From Gammaproteobacteria bacterium (lineage in GTDB: Bacteria > Pseudomonadota > Gammaproteobacteria > Pseudomonadales > Pseudohongiellaceae): a stretch of DNA of 13,028 nt. Below the pieces are notes generated by a model. That model saw only the letters and a list, made by a program, of their open reading frames with translations. It had not been told where the DNA came from and ran no database searches. Position 1 is the first letter of the stretch. The number at the start of each line of letters is the position of its first letter. The position numbers and the translations under genes are program-made. The stretch spans positions 1,059 through 14,086 of the forward strand of contig JAESUT010000032.1 in the NCBI GenBank assembly GCA_016762995.1. Reading direction: 5' to 3'. Shown one piece after another: positions 6,813 through 13,028 of the stretch.

Positions 6813-8138
6813 TTATCTGGGTATCCCATAGCCTTTCACGATTGGCTTCTGATCAGCAACGCTATCCACGACCGACTGACTCACCACGTTTGTAAACCTC
6901 TGCCGAATGTTAAGCGGGCTGTGACCGGGAAGCTGGATGAACATTAGCCCAATCAAATCTTCGACCGGATCTGCATAGTACAATGTGCCGCGGGCTCCAC
7001 CCCAGCCATAGCTGCCGGGAGACAAAGTATCGAATGAAACTGTCGGATCGAGCAGTACGCCGAAGCCCAAACCAAAACCGTATCCTGGCCCACGAACGTA
7101 AACATCCTTGTCACCTGTATGGTTACTAATCATCAGATCGACGGTCATTCGGCCGAGTAGTCGAACGCCCTCTAACTCTCCACCGTTCGCGATCATCTGT
7201 GCGAAGCGAATATAGTCAGATGATGTGCTATTCAGTCGACTCGTGCCGGGGAAATAGGTGGTCGGTTCAATGAACTGCGGTGCTATTTGCAACTCTGCCT
7301 CGTTTGCTTCGTTCAAGGTGTAGGTCGCTGCCACGCGCTCGACCTTGCTGCGAGGGATGTTGTAGTAGGTGTCGACCATGCCAAGGGGTTCAAAGATCCG
7401 TTCCCGTAGAAACTGGTCAAGTGATTGGCCAGAAATCTTCTCCACAAGTACGGCCACGAAGTCAGTTGATGTTCCATACAGCCAATGATCACCCGGATGA
7501 AATGTGCCAGGGATAATAGCTGCTCGAACAACACGTTCACCGAGCGTCGCAAACGGTTTTCCACTGTTACTTACCCACTGCATCTCCTCTGCAGATAGCC
7601 CGGAGTTTGCTGGATCGAGTGTCAATCCTGAGGTATGGGTCAGTACATGGCGAATCGTGACTGGGCGCGCCTCTGGCACGCTTCGTTGGCGTGGCCCGTC
7701 ACTCACCAATACCATGTGATCGGCATATTCTGGTATCCAGTCCGAGATAGGATCGTCTAGCCGAAATAGTCCTTCTTCGAATAGCATCATCAGTGCGGTT
7801 GATACTATCGGCTTAGTCATCGATGCCAGATAGAAGATAGTATCGGTCGTCATTGGAATATCCTGCTCACGGTACTTCCAACCGAGCGCCGAGTGATGCA
7901 CCACCTTACCGTGCCTAGCGACTAGTGTTACGGCGCCCGCGATCTGCTTGTCATCGATAAATCGTTGGAAATATTCGTCGATTCGAGCTAAACGCTCAGA
8001 GGAAATTCCGACAGATTCCGGCCTTGCCGTTGGCAGTTTTTCTGACGCCCATCCAGTTGCCGAAGTCGCCGTCAATAAGCCAGCGAGAAAAACCCCTCGA
8101 ACCAAAACTCTTGCCAACTCACTCTGTATTTTATTCAT
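6813..8138 (-). CDS. Exported serine hydrolase (class C beta-lactamase/CubicO-type esterase family)
   Basis: Serine hydrolase of the penicillin-binding/class C beta-lactamase fold; relatives are esterases, peptidases or lactamases. 441 residues. A signal peptide covers about 1-31 (GWA-S). The catalytic motif SMTK has Ser106 and Lys109; the Tyr motif is YGTSTD (Tyr221); the third motif is WGGARGT (379-385), replacing the KTG of true beta-lactamases. HVLTHTSGL (164-172) is also typical. A strong AAGGAG site lies 8 bases before the ATG. Esterase-like action on a periplasmic or external ester or amide is more likely than drug resistance (inference from the third motif). Its N-terminal segment LARVLVRGV is almost the same as that of the GGT-like gene 6 kb away. 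It stands alone between the DUF411 gene (convergent) and the phoD-doxX pair. Confidence 0.93.
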   Translation of the reverse strand: MNKIQSELARVLVRGVFLAGLLTATSATGWASEKLPTARPESVGISSERLARIDEYFQRFIDDKQIAGAVTLVARHGKVVHHSALGWKYREQDIPMTTDTIFYLASMTKPIVSTALMMLFEEGLFRLDDPISDWIPEYADHMVLVSDGPRQRSVPEARPVTIRHVLTHTSGLTLDPANSGLSAEEMQWVSNSGKPFATLGERVVRAAIIPGTFHPGDHWLYGTSTDFVAVLVEKISGQSLDQFLRERIFEPLGMVDTYYNIPRSKVERVAATYTLNEANEAELQIAPQFIEPTTYFPGTSRLNSTSSDYIRFAQMIANGGELEGVRLLGRMTVDLMISNHTGDKDVYVRGPGYGFGLGFGVLLDPTVSFDTLSPGSYGWGGARGTLYYADPVEDLIGLMFIQLPGHSPLNIRQRFTNVVSQSVVDSVADQKPIVKGYGIPR

Positions 8139-8307
8139 CGATCCCGCTCCTTCCTATAAAAGGGAATAACAATTTTTAGTAGGCACTATCTCATCTCGTC
8201 GGCGCCAGCTCGCTCCGTGACTGCTTCCGGCAATAGCAGACATTAAAACTACTGGATATTTACTCTGACCCCCAACAATTACTTATCTGACTTCAAGGGG
8301 GTTCTTT
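8139..8307. other. Intergenic gap with a GACCCCC/GGGGG stem and TTTACTCTGACCCC motif
   Basis: This 169-base gap lies between the serine hydrolase start and the DoxX stop. ACCCCC (8268-8273) pairs with GGGGGT (8297-8302) across a 23-base loop. The plus strand reads TTCTTTTT after it, like a terminator, but no plus-strand gene precedes it; on the minus strand it sits just after the DoxX stop without a T-run. TTTACTCTGACCCC (8259-8272) resembles a sequence I recall from repeated palindromes in gammaproteobacterial genomes, possibly a remnant half-site. No convincing promoter for the hydrolase was found by eye. Confidence 0.3.
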
Positions 8308-8688
8308 TTATTCGCTTTTTACATCTGACTTGCTCGAGATCCAGATACACGCGAGTAACATCACCTGTATTAGCAATCGGATAGTAAGTGCTAACTCAGA
8401 TACGTCCGGGAAAAGTTCCGGGTTCAGTGACATATAGATATTTGCCGGAGACACAGCGAGAGTTAGAACGAATAAACCAATACCGGCCATGCGTCTGGTC
8501 CGCTGAAGCAACAATCCGAGGGCACCGAGTATTTCAAACACCCCGCTAATTGCAACTATCGCTTCAGGGTAAGGTACAGCAGGCGGCATGATTGCCAGAA
8601 ATAATTCGGGAGTGATGAAATGCATCACCCCCCCGCCCATGAACCACAGAAATACGAATGCCAACCCTGCTATTTTCAATTTGTTCAT
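8308..8688 (-). CDS. Small DoxX-like inner-membrane protein
   Basis: 126-residue membrane protein with four hydrophobic helices, resembling the DoxX/DoxX-like family (role variable; some members are linked to quinone-dependent or thiol oxidation). Recognisable features: the first helix with GGGVMHFITPELFLAIMPP, then ISGVFEILGALGLLLQRTRR, then LAVSPANIYMSLNPELFP and a last helix before the basic/acidic tail SSKSDVKSE. I chose the ATG at 8686-8688, which has GGA 7 bases upstream and the normal N-terminus MNKLKIAGLAF; the longer frame (to 8730) would overlap phoD and add a charged non-family leader. It lies 25 bases after the phoD stop, so co-transcription is likely. The partner and substrate are unknown. 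Confidence 0.85.
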   Translation of the reverse strand: MNKLKIAGLAFVFLWFMGGGVMHFITPELFLAIMPPAVPYPEAIVAISGVFEILGALGLLLQRTRRMAGIGLFVLTLAVSPANIYMSLNPELFPDVSELALTIRLLIQVMLLACIWISSKSDVKSE

Positions 8689-8713
8689 TCTAAATTCCGT
8701 CCCTCGGACAATA

Positions 8714-10264
8714 TTAGGCCTCAAGCGCACCGGGATTTCCCGCTTCCACTACAAACGACGCACGGGTTCTTATGGGGTGACCAGCCTCAGTCACCTTATC
8801 CAAGACCTTGTAGTCTGTTTGCCATAAATCATTGCTTAGATTACAGCTGACATAACCGCGCTGACGATTATAGAATTTGATGTGAGGGTTGTCGGAAAGA
8901 GTTTGCGCGGTAGTGCTGGAGGTATCAGAGCCATCGCCACCAGCTGAAATTGAAGTACAAACGAATTCAGTTGCAATAACTTCGCTATTCTCATTGGAGA
9001 AATCGGACAGAATATTGTTTGCCCAGTTACTGTGTATGTCTCCTGTCAGCACAATTGGGTTAGGTGTTTCCGCCTCTTTTAGTCTTGCCAGCAAGTCATC
9101 TCGCTCACCGGGATAACCATCCCATATATCCATCAAATACATTTCCTCATTTTGCTCATTGCGCCGCAACAAACGCCCCATCATTACTTGTTGTGCCATC
9201 ACGTTCCAGGTGGCCTTACTGTCGCGAAGACGCCTGAACAACCAGTCTTTCTGAGCTTTTCCCAATAAAGTTCTGCTTAGATCTCGATGCTGATCACAGC
9301 TAGTCTTCATGCCATCTCTACACGCTTGGTCATCACGGTACTGGCGTGTGTCCAGGATTGAAATATCCATTAAGGTGCCGAACTGCAAAGGGCGATAAAT
9401 TTGCATTGAAGCCCCTTGCCTGCCCGCGGGTAACCGTATCGGCATGAATTCATAGAACGCCTGATAGCCAGCAGCTCGGCGAATTAGTAACTGTTCTGGG
9501 GATTGTTCATCCACGGCAATATCGTTGGCGTAATTATCATCAACTTCATGATCATCCCAGGTTACTGCCCAGGGAGCTGATGCGTGAGCAGCCTGCAAGT
9601 CGGGATCTTTTTTGTATAACTCATAACGCGCACGATAATCATCCAGTGTGTAAATTTCTGGTGCATTGTGGTGACGTACATTGTTGGCTCCCCAGGTTTC
9701 TTCGTAAATGTAATCACCTAGGTGAACAATCAAGTCGAAATTCTCTTTCGCCATATGGTCCAGGGCTGTGAAGTAGCCATGTTCATATTGTTGACAGGAA
9801 GCGAAGCCAAAGCGGAAGCTCTCAGGAGTAGCGTCTATGGCTGGTGCAGTTTTAGTTCTGCCGATAGTGCTAACTTCACCACCAATCATCCAGCGATAGT
9901 AATATTCTTTGCTAGGACTGAGACCTTGCAAGTCTACGTGTACGGAATAGCCCATCTCCGGCAAAGCCGCTGCACTTCCTTTGCGATAAATAGTTGAGAA
10001 GTTGGCAGTTTCGGCTATCTCATAATCCACTGACACGGGCTCGTTTCTGCTGAGAGTATTGCCCAATGTTTCACGCGCCAGCCTTGTCCAAATAACCACA
10101 GAGTCAGGTCTGGGGTCGCCTGAGGCCACACCCAGATAGAACGGATCGCCCGAAACTCTTGCCAGCCGAGTTGCACCCAGTGCCGAAGCGGATAACGTGC
10201 TTGCCGCCAGCAACGTAGTGAAATGGACGCCCTGCCGAAGGAAAGTGCGTCTATTAAATGCCAT
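8714..10264 (-). CDS. phoD: PhoD-type alkaline phosphatase/phosphodiesterase (Tat-exported)
   Basis: Periplasmic or surface metallophosphoesterase of the PhoD family, which hydrolyses phosphate mono- and diesters using Fe3+ and Ca2+ in the characterised Bacillus enzyme. 516 residues. A Tat signal begins MAFNRRTFLRQG (Arg5-Arg6) and ends near residue 30. The N-terminal PhoD domain with FYLGVASGDPRPDSVVIWTRL is at about 42-62. Metal-binding motifs: FASCQ (154-158, with the Fe-ligand Cys157), HLGDYIYE (181-188), WDDHEVDDN (236-244) and TGDIHSNW (407-414). All key residues are present, so the enzyme should be active. Start: the ATG at 10264 has only a weak ribosome binding site but is placed exactly ahead of the Tat motif. 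The upstream gap holds a Pho-box-like sequence, which would suit phosphate-starvation control. The DoxX-like gene follows. The family is very sure. Confidence 0.95.
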   Translation of the reverse strand: MAFNRRTFLRQGVHFTTLLAASTLSASALGATRLARVSGDPFYLGVASGDPRPDSVVIWTRLARETLGNTLSRNEPVSVDYEIAETANFSTIYRKGSAAALPEMGYSVHVDLQGLSPSKEYYYRWMIGGEVSTIGRTKTAPAIDATPESFRFGFASCQQYEHGYFTALDHMAKENFDLIVHLGDYIYEETWGANNVRHHNAPEIYTLDDYRARYELYKKDPDLQAAHASAPWAVTWDDHEVDDNYANDIAVDEQSPEQLLIRRAAGYQAFYEFMPIRLPAGRQGASMQIYRPLQFGTLMDISILDTRQYRDDQACRDGMKTSCDQHRDLSRTLLGKAQKDWLFRRLRDSKATWNVMAQQVMMGRLLRRNEQNEEMYLMDIWDGYPGERDDLLARLKEAETPNPIVLTGDIHSNWANNILSDFSNENSEVIATEFVCTSISAGGDGSDTSSTTAQTLSDNPHIKFYNRQRGYVSCNLSNDLWQTDYKVLDKVTEAGHPIRTRASFVVEAGNPGALEA

Positions 10265-10365
10265 GATAATTCAACTTGGATTCGTCTAATTATTGCCAGA
10301 ACTGCATTAAAACAAAAGAGAAACTAATCGATCAGTATTTTAAGCACCCAACTTGTTCGGCGTGG

Positions 10366-10383
10366 CTTTTACAAAACTGTAAC
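10366..10383 (+). promoter_or_regulatory. Pho-box-like / palindromic operator candidate upstream of phoD
   Basis: CTTTTAC AAAA CTGTAAC has the 7+4+7 spacing of a PhoB box (CTGTCAT, four A/T, CTGTCAT). The second half fits CTGTMAY fully; the first half matches four of seven. It lies about 100 bases before the phoD ATG, but reads on the plus strand, opposite to phoD, whereas known boxes usually point toward the gene. The same bases contain an inverted repeat TTACA-N4-TGTAA (10369-10382), so a different dimeric regulator is equally possible. Confidence 0.35.
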
Positions 10384-10415
10384 GCGCGTTTTCTTTCTTG
10401 CCTTAGATCGTAATC

Positions 10416-10448
10416 AATGAGGGCAGAAAAAATAATTCTGCCCTCATT
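10416..10448. terminator. Perfect 13-bp hairpin after the GMC gene
   Basis: AATGAGGGCAGAA (10416-10428) and its exact complement TTCTGCCCTCATT (10436-10448) enclose a 7-base A/T loop. It starts 30 bases beyond the GMC stop codon on the minus strand. No T-run follows on that strand (GATTACGATC); a T-rich stretch follows on the plus strand (TCGCTTTCTCTT), where no gene precedes it. It probably ends or protects the 3' end of the subunit 3-GMC message, but it is not a textbook intrinsic terminator. Confidence 0.55.
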
Positions 10449-10478
10449 TCGCTTTCTCTTCAGTCTTATCCGAGCAAC

Positions 10479-12152
10479 CTAGATCTCACCGCGTCTCGCA
10501 AACTGAATGATGTTGTCCGCCGCGCGGAAGGCCAAGGCCATGATAGTCATGGTGGGCTGCCCGCGACCGGATGTCACTAGCGAGCTACCATCGACCATGA
10601 ACAGATTCTCCACATCGTGGGATCTATTGAACTTGTCGACGACGGAATTACTAGGATCGTTACCCATTCGGCAGGTACCTAAAAGATGCACGTTGCCATC
10701 CTGGCCATCCTCTGCATAGAAACCAGTAGACTTCGTAGCGCCAGCTGCATCCAATAATTCCATAGTCTTGTCGTAGAAGAATTTCATCGTAGCGATGTCA
10801 TCCGGATGGTCCGAGTAGGTAGTTCGCATCGCAGCTCGGCCCCACTTGTCCTTCAAAGTCGGGTCCAGAGTCACAGTGTTGGTAGCCAGCGGCAAGGACG
10901 TAGTATGCCCATCGAACGAGGCAGTATGAGTAAACTCTTTCTGCAGATTTCTCTTATACTCACTACCCCAAGTGGGAGTGTCGCCAAAAAGGCCACCTGA
11001 AAGCGCGGTATTCATTGGTCTGCCGGCACTAAAGTGCCGCGCATCGATACCGCCGCCACCGTAGAAACCGAGGCTAGGATCAAGCTCATAGAAATCATGT
11101 AAAACGCGTGTAGCTGGCACGCTCTTATGCGCATTAACCGGCTCGTCGAACAATCCGATCGCGCTAGAATAGCCATTAAACATGAGGTTTGTACCAACAA
11201 CACCACTGGAATTAGCCAATCCATTTGGGTGCTGCTCGGACTCCGATGCCAATAGCAATCTGGGGGTTTCCGCTCCATTTGCACAGAGTACGACGGCCTT
11301 CGCGAGTTGCGCTTGCTCAGTGCCATCTTCTTCCCAATAAACCACTTCGTTGGCACGACCATTCTCGTCGGTATTGACCCGCGATACCGTACAGCCGGTG
11401 CGCAACTCGCAGTTGCCTGAAGCGAGAGCCAGAGGAATCATCGAGGCCATAGAGGATGACTTCGCATTGACCTCACAGCCATAGCCGTTACAGAAACCGC
11501 AATGAATACAACCAGGGCGACCATTATGAGGCTGTGACAAAATTGCCACCGGTGCCGGATACGGCGTAAGACCCATCTTTTTCGCAGCACGCTCTAATAA
11601 AACATCGGAGGACTTAACCGGCATTGGCGGGCAAGGATATTCCCGAGACCGGGGCGGGTCCCAAGGACCTGCCAAACCCGATACGCCCACTTCCCAGTCT
11701 ACTTTTGTGTAATAGGGCTCGAGATCGTCATAGCTGATGGGCCAGTCCGCAAAGTTCGTTCCGGCTATTGGGCCGCGAACACTCGCCTCCATAAAATCGA
11801 TGGGTCTGAAGCGCCAGAAGTTCCCAGAGAAATGCACGCTACTTCCACCGACATTATGGGCATAGTCGAGCACGCTCTCCCGCGTCACGGTCTCTTCATC
11901 CACCGACTTTCTGAATGTCTGCGGATAACCCTGACGCGCACCCCAAGTGAGATCTTTGTTTACATCGTAGCCCCATTCGTCGTGCTTAAAATCGGCAGCC
12001 TTTAAATGCGGCCCTTGCTCCAAGACAACGACTGAGAATCCCGCGTTTGAGAGTTCCTTCGCCATAACGCCACCGGCTGCGCCGGAGCCAACAATGACGA
12101 AGTCCACTTCCTCACGAGTCGAGTAGCTTGGTTGAGTATTTGCTTCTGCCAT
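10479..12152 (-). CDS. GMC family FAD-dependent dehydrogenase (catalytic subunit)
   Basis: FAD-dependent oxidoreductase that oxidises a sugar, sugar acid or other alcohol; closest in layout to the large subunit of membrane-bound gluconate/FAD-glucose dehydrogenases. 557 residues. FAD-binding VGSGAAGGVMA at 21-31 and VVVLEQG at 41-47; GMC signature AHNVGGSSVHFSGNF (98-112); Cys cluster C215, C218, C221, C226 (CIHCGFCNGYGC) followed by NAKSS, a likely Fe-S site as in FAD-glucose dehydrogenases (inference); catalytic His489 in HLLGTCRMG. The position usually held by Asn before Pro is Gln532 (GRGQPTMT). No signal peptide: export is presumably together with the Tat-targeted subunit 3, whose gene ends 2 bases upstream. 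A strong GGGGAGA site lies inside that gene, so the two are translationally close. No cytochrome subunit is adjacent. The substrate is unknown. Confidence 0.94.
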   Translation of the reverse strand: MAEANTQPSYSTREEVDFVIVGSGAAGGVMAKELSNAGFSVVVLEQGPHLKAADFKHDEWGYDVNKDLTWGARQGYPQTFRKSVDEETVTRESVLDYAHNVGGSSVHFSGNFWRFRPIDFMEASVRGPIAGTNFADWPISYDDLEPYYTKVDWEVGVSGLAGPWDPPRSREYPCPPMPVKSSDVLLERAAKKMGLTPYPAPVAILSQPHNGRPGCIHCGFCNGYGCEVNAKSSSMASMIPLALASGNCELRTGCTVSRVNTDENGRANEVVYWEEDGTEQAQLAKAVVLCANGAETPRLLLASESEQHPNGLANSSGVVGTNLMFNGYSSAIGLFDEPVNAHKSVPATRVLHDFYELDPSLGFYGGGGIDARHFSAGRPMNTALSGGLFGDTPTWGSEYKRNLQKEFTHTASFDGHTTSLPLATNTVTLDPTLKDKWGRAAMRTTYSDHPDDIATMKFFYDKTMELLDAAGATKSTGFYAEDGQDGNVHLLGTCRMGNDPSNSVVDKFNRSHDVENLFMVDGSSLVTSGRGQPTMTIMALAFRAADNIIQFARRGEI

Positions 12153-12154
12153 GT

Positions 12155-12736
12155 CTATTCTCCCCTCTGTGCATAGTCAGCGTCATAGAATCCGTAAGGT
12201 GGCTGCCAAGCATGGCGATCTTCGAATCCGATAAGCTCGTACCCAATTTTGTCACGATTGCCACCGTATTCAGGAAGAGAGAACATGCCAGCAATTGTTA
12301 GGAAGCGAATGGTCCCAAAAAATTCTGTGTTTTCAAACTCTGTGAGCAGCTGGTCCTGTTGCTCGAACTCCAACTCATGAAAGTAGGACACATTAAATTT
12401 TTGTGCTGCCGCAACCTGTATTTCCCTAAGACCAATGCGCAGCGTTTCATGTTCCGCCTCTCTGTCATCATTGAGCACGTTATCAATGAAGTAGATGACA
12501 CCAGCCTCGGTTGCACCTGGCGTCTCATCGGTGGGGATTATTCGCGCCGCTACCGCATGAAGCTCTTGCGCCTCTTCTTCGCTAAGCACAGAAAATTCTT
12601 CATTGTTTAAAACTGCTTGTTTTGATCTCTCGCAAGAAACGAGAATTGCCGGTAGGCCTAATAGAATAATTGAATTTTTGGCCGCCGCACTGGCGGACCT
12701 CAAAAATGCACGCCGAGAAAGCTGTGTATCGATCAC
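12155..12736 (-). CDS. Gluconate 2-dehydrogenase subunit 3-like Tat lipoprotein
   Basis: Small subunit of GMC-type dehydrogenases (gluconate 2-dehydrogenase subunit 3 family); in studied relatives it carries the catalytic subunit through the Tat system. 193 residues from the GTG at 12734-12736. I chose this start because GGGGGGA lies 6-8 bases upstream and the protein then begins MIDTQLSRRAFLRSA, a standard Tat signal (Arg8-Arg9). A TTG 20 codons further up (12796) would put a 15-bp palindrome inside the coding region. The hydrophobic segment ends in a lipobox, ILVSC (Cys35), so it is probably lipid-anchored. The family domain follows: VLSEEEAQELHAVAARIIP and GATEAGVIYFIDNVL, ending with GFEDRHAWQPPYGFYD. 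It overlaps the ribosome binding site of the GMC gene, 2 bases downstream. The family is sure; lipidation is inferred. Confidence 0.9.
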   Translation of the reverse strand: MIDTQLSRRAFLRSASAAAKNSIILLGLPAILVSCERSKQAVLNNEEFSVLSEEEAQELHAVAARIIPTDETPGATEAGVIYFIDNVLNDDREAEHETLRIGLREIQVAAAQKFNVSYFHELEFEQQDQLLTEFENTEFFGTIRFLTIAGMFSLPEYGGNRDKIGYELIGFEDRHAWQPPYGFYDADYAQRGE

Positions 12737-12742
12737 TGGTGT

Positions 12743-12750
12743 TTCCCCCC
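12743..12750 (-). promoter_or_regulatory. Ribosome binding site fixing the GTG start of subunit 3
   Basis: GGGGGGAA on the minus strand ends 6 bases before the GTG at 12736. It is the only purine-rich site in this leader and decides for GTG over the upstream TTG at 12796, which has no such site. Confidence 0.6.
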
Positions 12751-12770
12751 AATAATTTTTTTTACAGTCT

Positions 12771-12810
12771 ATCACAGGCGAAGATCTATAGAACAATCTT
12801 CGCCTGTGAT
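12771..12810. repeat. Perfect 15-bp inverted repeat in the leader of the subunit 3 gene
   Basis: ATCACAGGCGAAGAT (12771-12785) and its exact complement ATCTTCGCCTGTGAT (12796-12810) are separated by 10 bases (CTATAGAACA). On the minus strand the stem lies about 20 bases before the ribosome binding site and is followed by AGACTGTAAAAAAAA, not by T's, so it is not an intrinsic terminator for that strand; on the plus strand it is followed by ACGCACAGC, also without T's. It is either a large operator or an RNA stem-loop in the 5' leader of the oxidoreductase operon, or the end structure of an unseen element. Confidence 0.8.
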
Positions 12811-13028
12811 ACGCACAGCAAAACTATCCGGCACAATCCTGCCCCTATGTCTGGAAGCACCTCCTTCTCCAAGCAACTATCTATAACAAAGCCCAGCCCT
12901 CACTCTATCTCTTTGCGCCGGCCTATTCATCCCTCACTCAGAACTTCCGCCGACGAGTCAGGTAGAACTGTAAGGCAATTTCAACCTAGACTATGCCAAC
13001 CTCGCAAGGCCGAGCGGCAGTTAAGGAA
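12811..13028. other. Right-edge region with no recognisable gene
   Basis: These 218 bases have stops in all three minus-strand frames near the edge (the longest edge-open run is about 15 codons) and no long plus-strand frame. I see no clear promoter for the oxidoreductase operon. AAGGAGG occurs on the minus strand at 12860-12866 but is not followed by a start with an open frame of useful length. The last 20 bases (GGCCGAGCGGCAGTTAAGG) recall a tRNA D-arm but do not hold up. Confidence 0.5.

Noticed and set aside
6813..8138. Antibiotic-resistance beta-lactamase
   Set aside because: SxxK and Tyr motifs are present, but the KTG motif is replaced by WGGARGT and the best fit is the esterase/CubicO-like group.
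8689..8730. Longer DoxX protein starting at 8730
   Set aside because: Would overlap the end of phoD and add a charged leader; the ATG at 8688 has a suitable site and a normal family N-terminus.
8588..8850. Two overlapping plus-strand frames across the phoD-doxX junction
   Set aside because: Antisense to two real genes, mutually overlapping in different frames and without family features.
11012..11362. 116-codon minus-strand frame inside the GMC gene
   Set aside because: Lies entirely within a well-supported gene in another frame, and its translation shows no recognisable domain.
12737..12796. Longer subunit 3 protein starting at TTG 12796
   Set aside because: No ribosome binding site, adds a non-signal leader ahead of the Tat motif and puts part of the 15-bp palindrome in coding sequence; the GTG at 12736 has a strong site.
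12811..12900. 34-codon minus-strand frame from TTG just after AAGGAGG-like sequence
   Set aside because: The TTG lies upstream of the purine site, the peptide has no features and it ends inside the palindrome; most likely chance.
13007..13028. tRNA-Ser/Leu-like D-arm string (GGCCGAGCGGCAGTTAAGG) at the right edge
   Set aside because: The base before the presumed D-stem that should be T8 is A, the string ends AAGGAA rather than the expected AAGGC, and the rest of the molecule is outside the window.

Overview
The window reads as a chromosomal segment of a Gram-negative bacterium. Gammaproteobacterial origin, possibly marine, is my inference from moderate GC, several Sec and Tat signal peptides, a Tat-exported lipoprotein and the protein families present; nothing here fixes a genus. 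It holds ten complete protein-coding genes and one probable partial gene at the left edge. All lie on the minus strand except one (the DUF411 gene). I found no rRNA, no convincing tRNA, no CRISPR array, no transposase and no phage gene.

Layout, right to left in the direction of most transcription. (1) 12736-10479: a two-gene oxidoreductase unit, made of a Tat-exported lipoprotein of the gluconate 2-dehydrogenase subunit 3 family followed 2 bases later by a GMC-type FAD dehydrogenase with a cysteine cluster. A perfect 15-bp inverted repeat lies just before it and a perfect 13-bp hairpin just after it. (2) 10264-8308: a PhoD-type alkaline phosphatase/phosphodiesterase with a Tat signal, then a small DoxX-like membrane protein. 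A Pho-box-like or palindromic sequence lies about 100 bases upstream of phoD. (3) 8138-6813: an exported serine hydrolase of the class C beta-lactamase/esterase type. (4) 6213-6707, plus strand: a periplasmic DUF411 metal-binding protein with its own promoter and a strong terminator. (5) 6073-4757 and 4649-3270: two inner-membrane proteins, DUF418/YeiB-like and a MATE efflux transporter. (6) 3177-82: an exported DUF3500 protein and an exported gamma-glutamyltransferase-like Ntn hydrolase, 39 bases apart, probably co-transcribed and perhaps continuing into a partial gene at 64-1.

The shared theme is the cell envelope. Six of the ten complete products carry export signals (the GMC enzyme is probably carried out with its partner), and three more are integral membrane proteins. 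The genes do not form one obvious pathway; they look like small independent units for periplasmic oxidation, phosphate ester hydrolysis, amide or ester hydrolysis and copper handling. The observations most worth following are: the GGT-like enzyme and the serine hydrolase, from unrelated families, share an almost identical N-terminal segment in the same register from the start codon; the GGT-like enzyme lacks the residues that bind the glutamyl group in true GGTs; the oxidoreductase unit has a large palindrome in its leader and no cytochrome subunit next to it.
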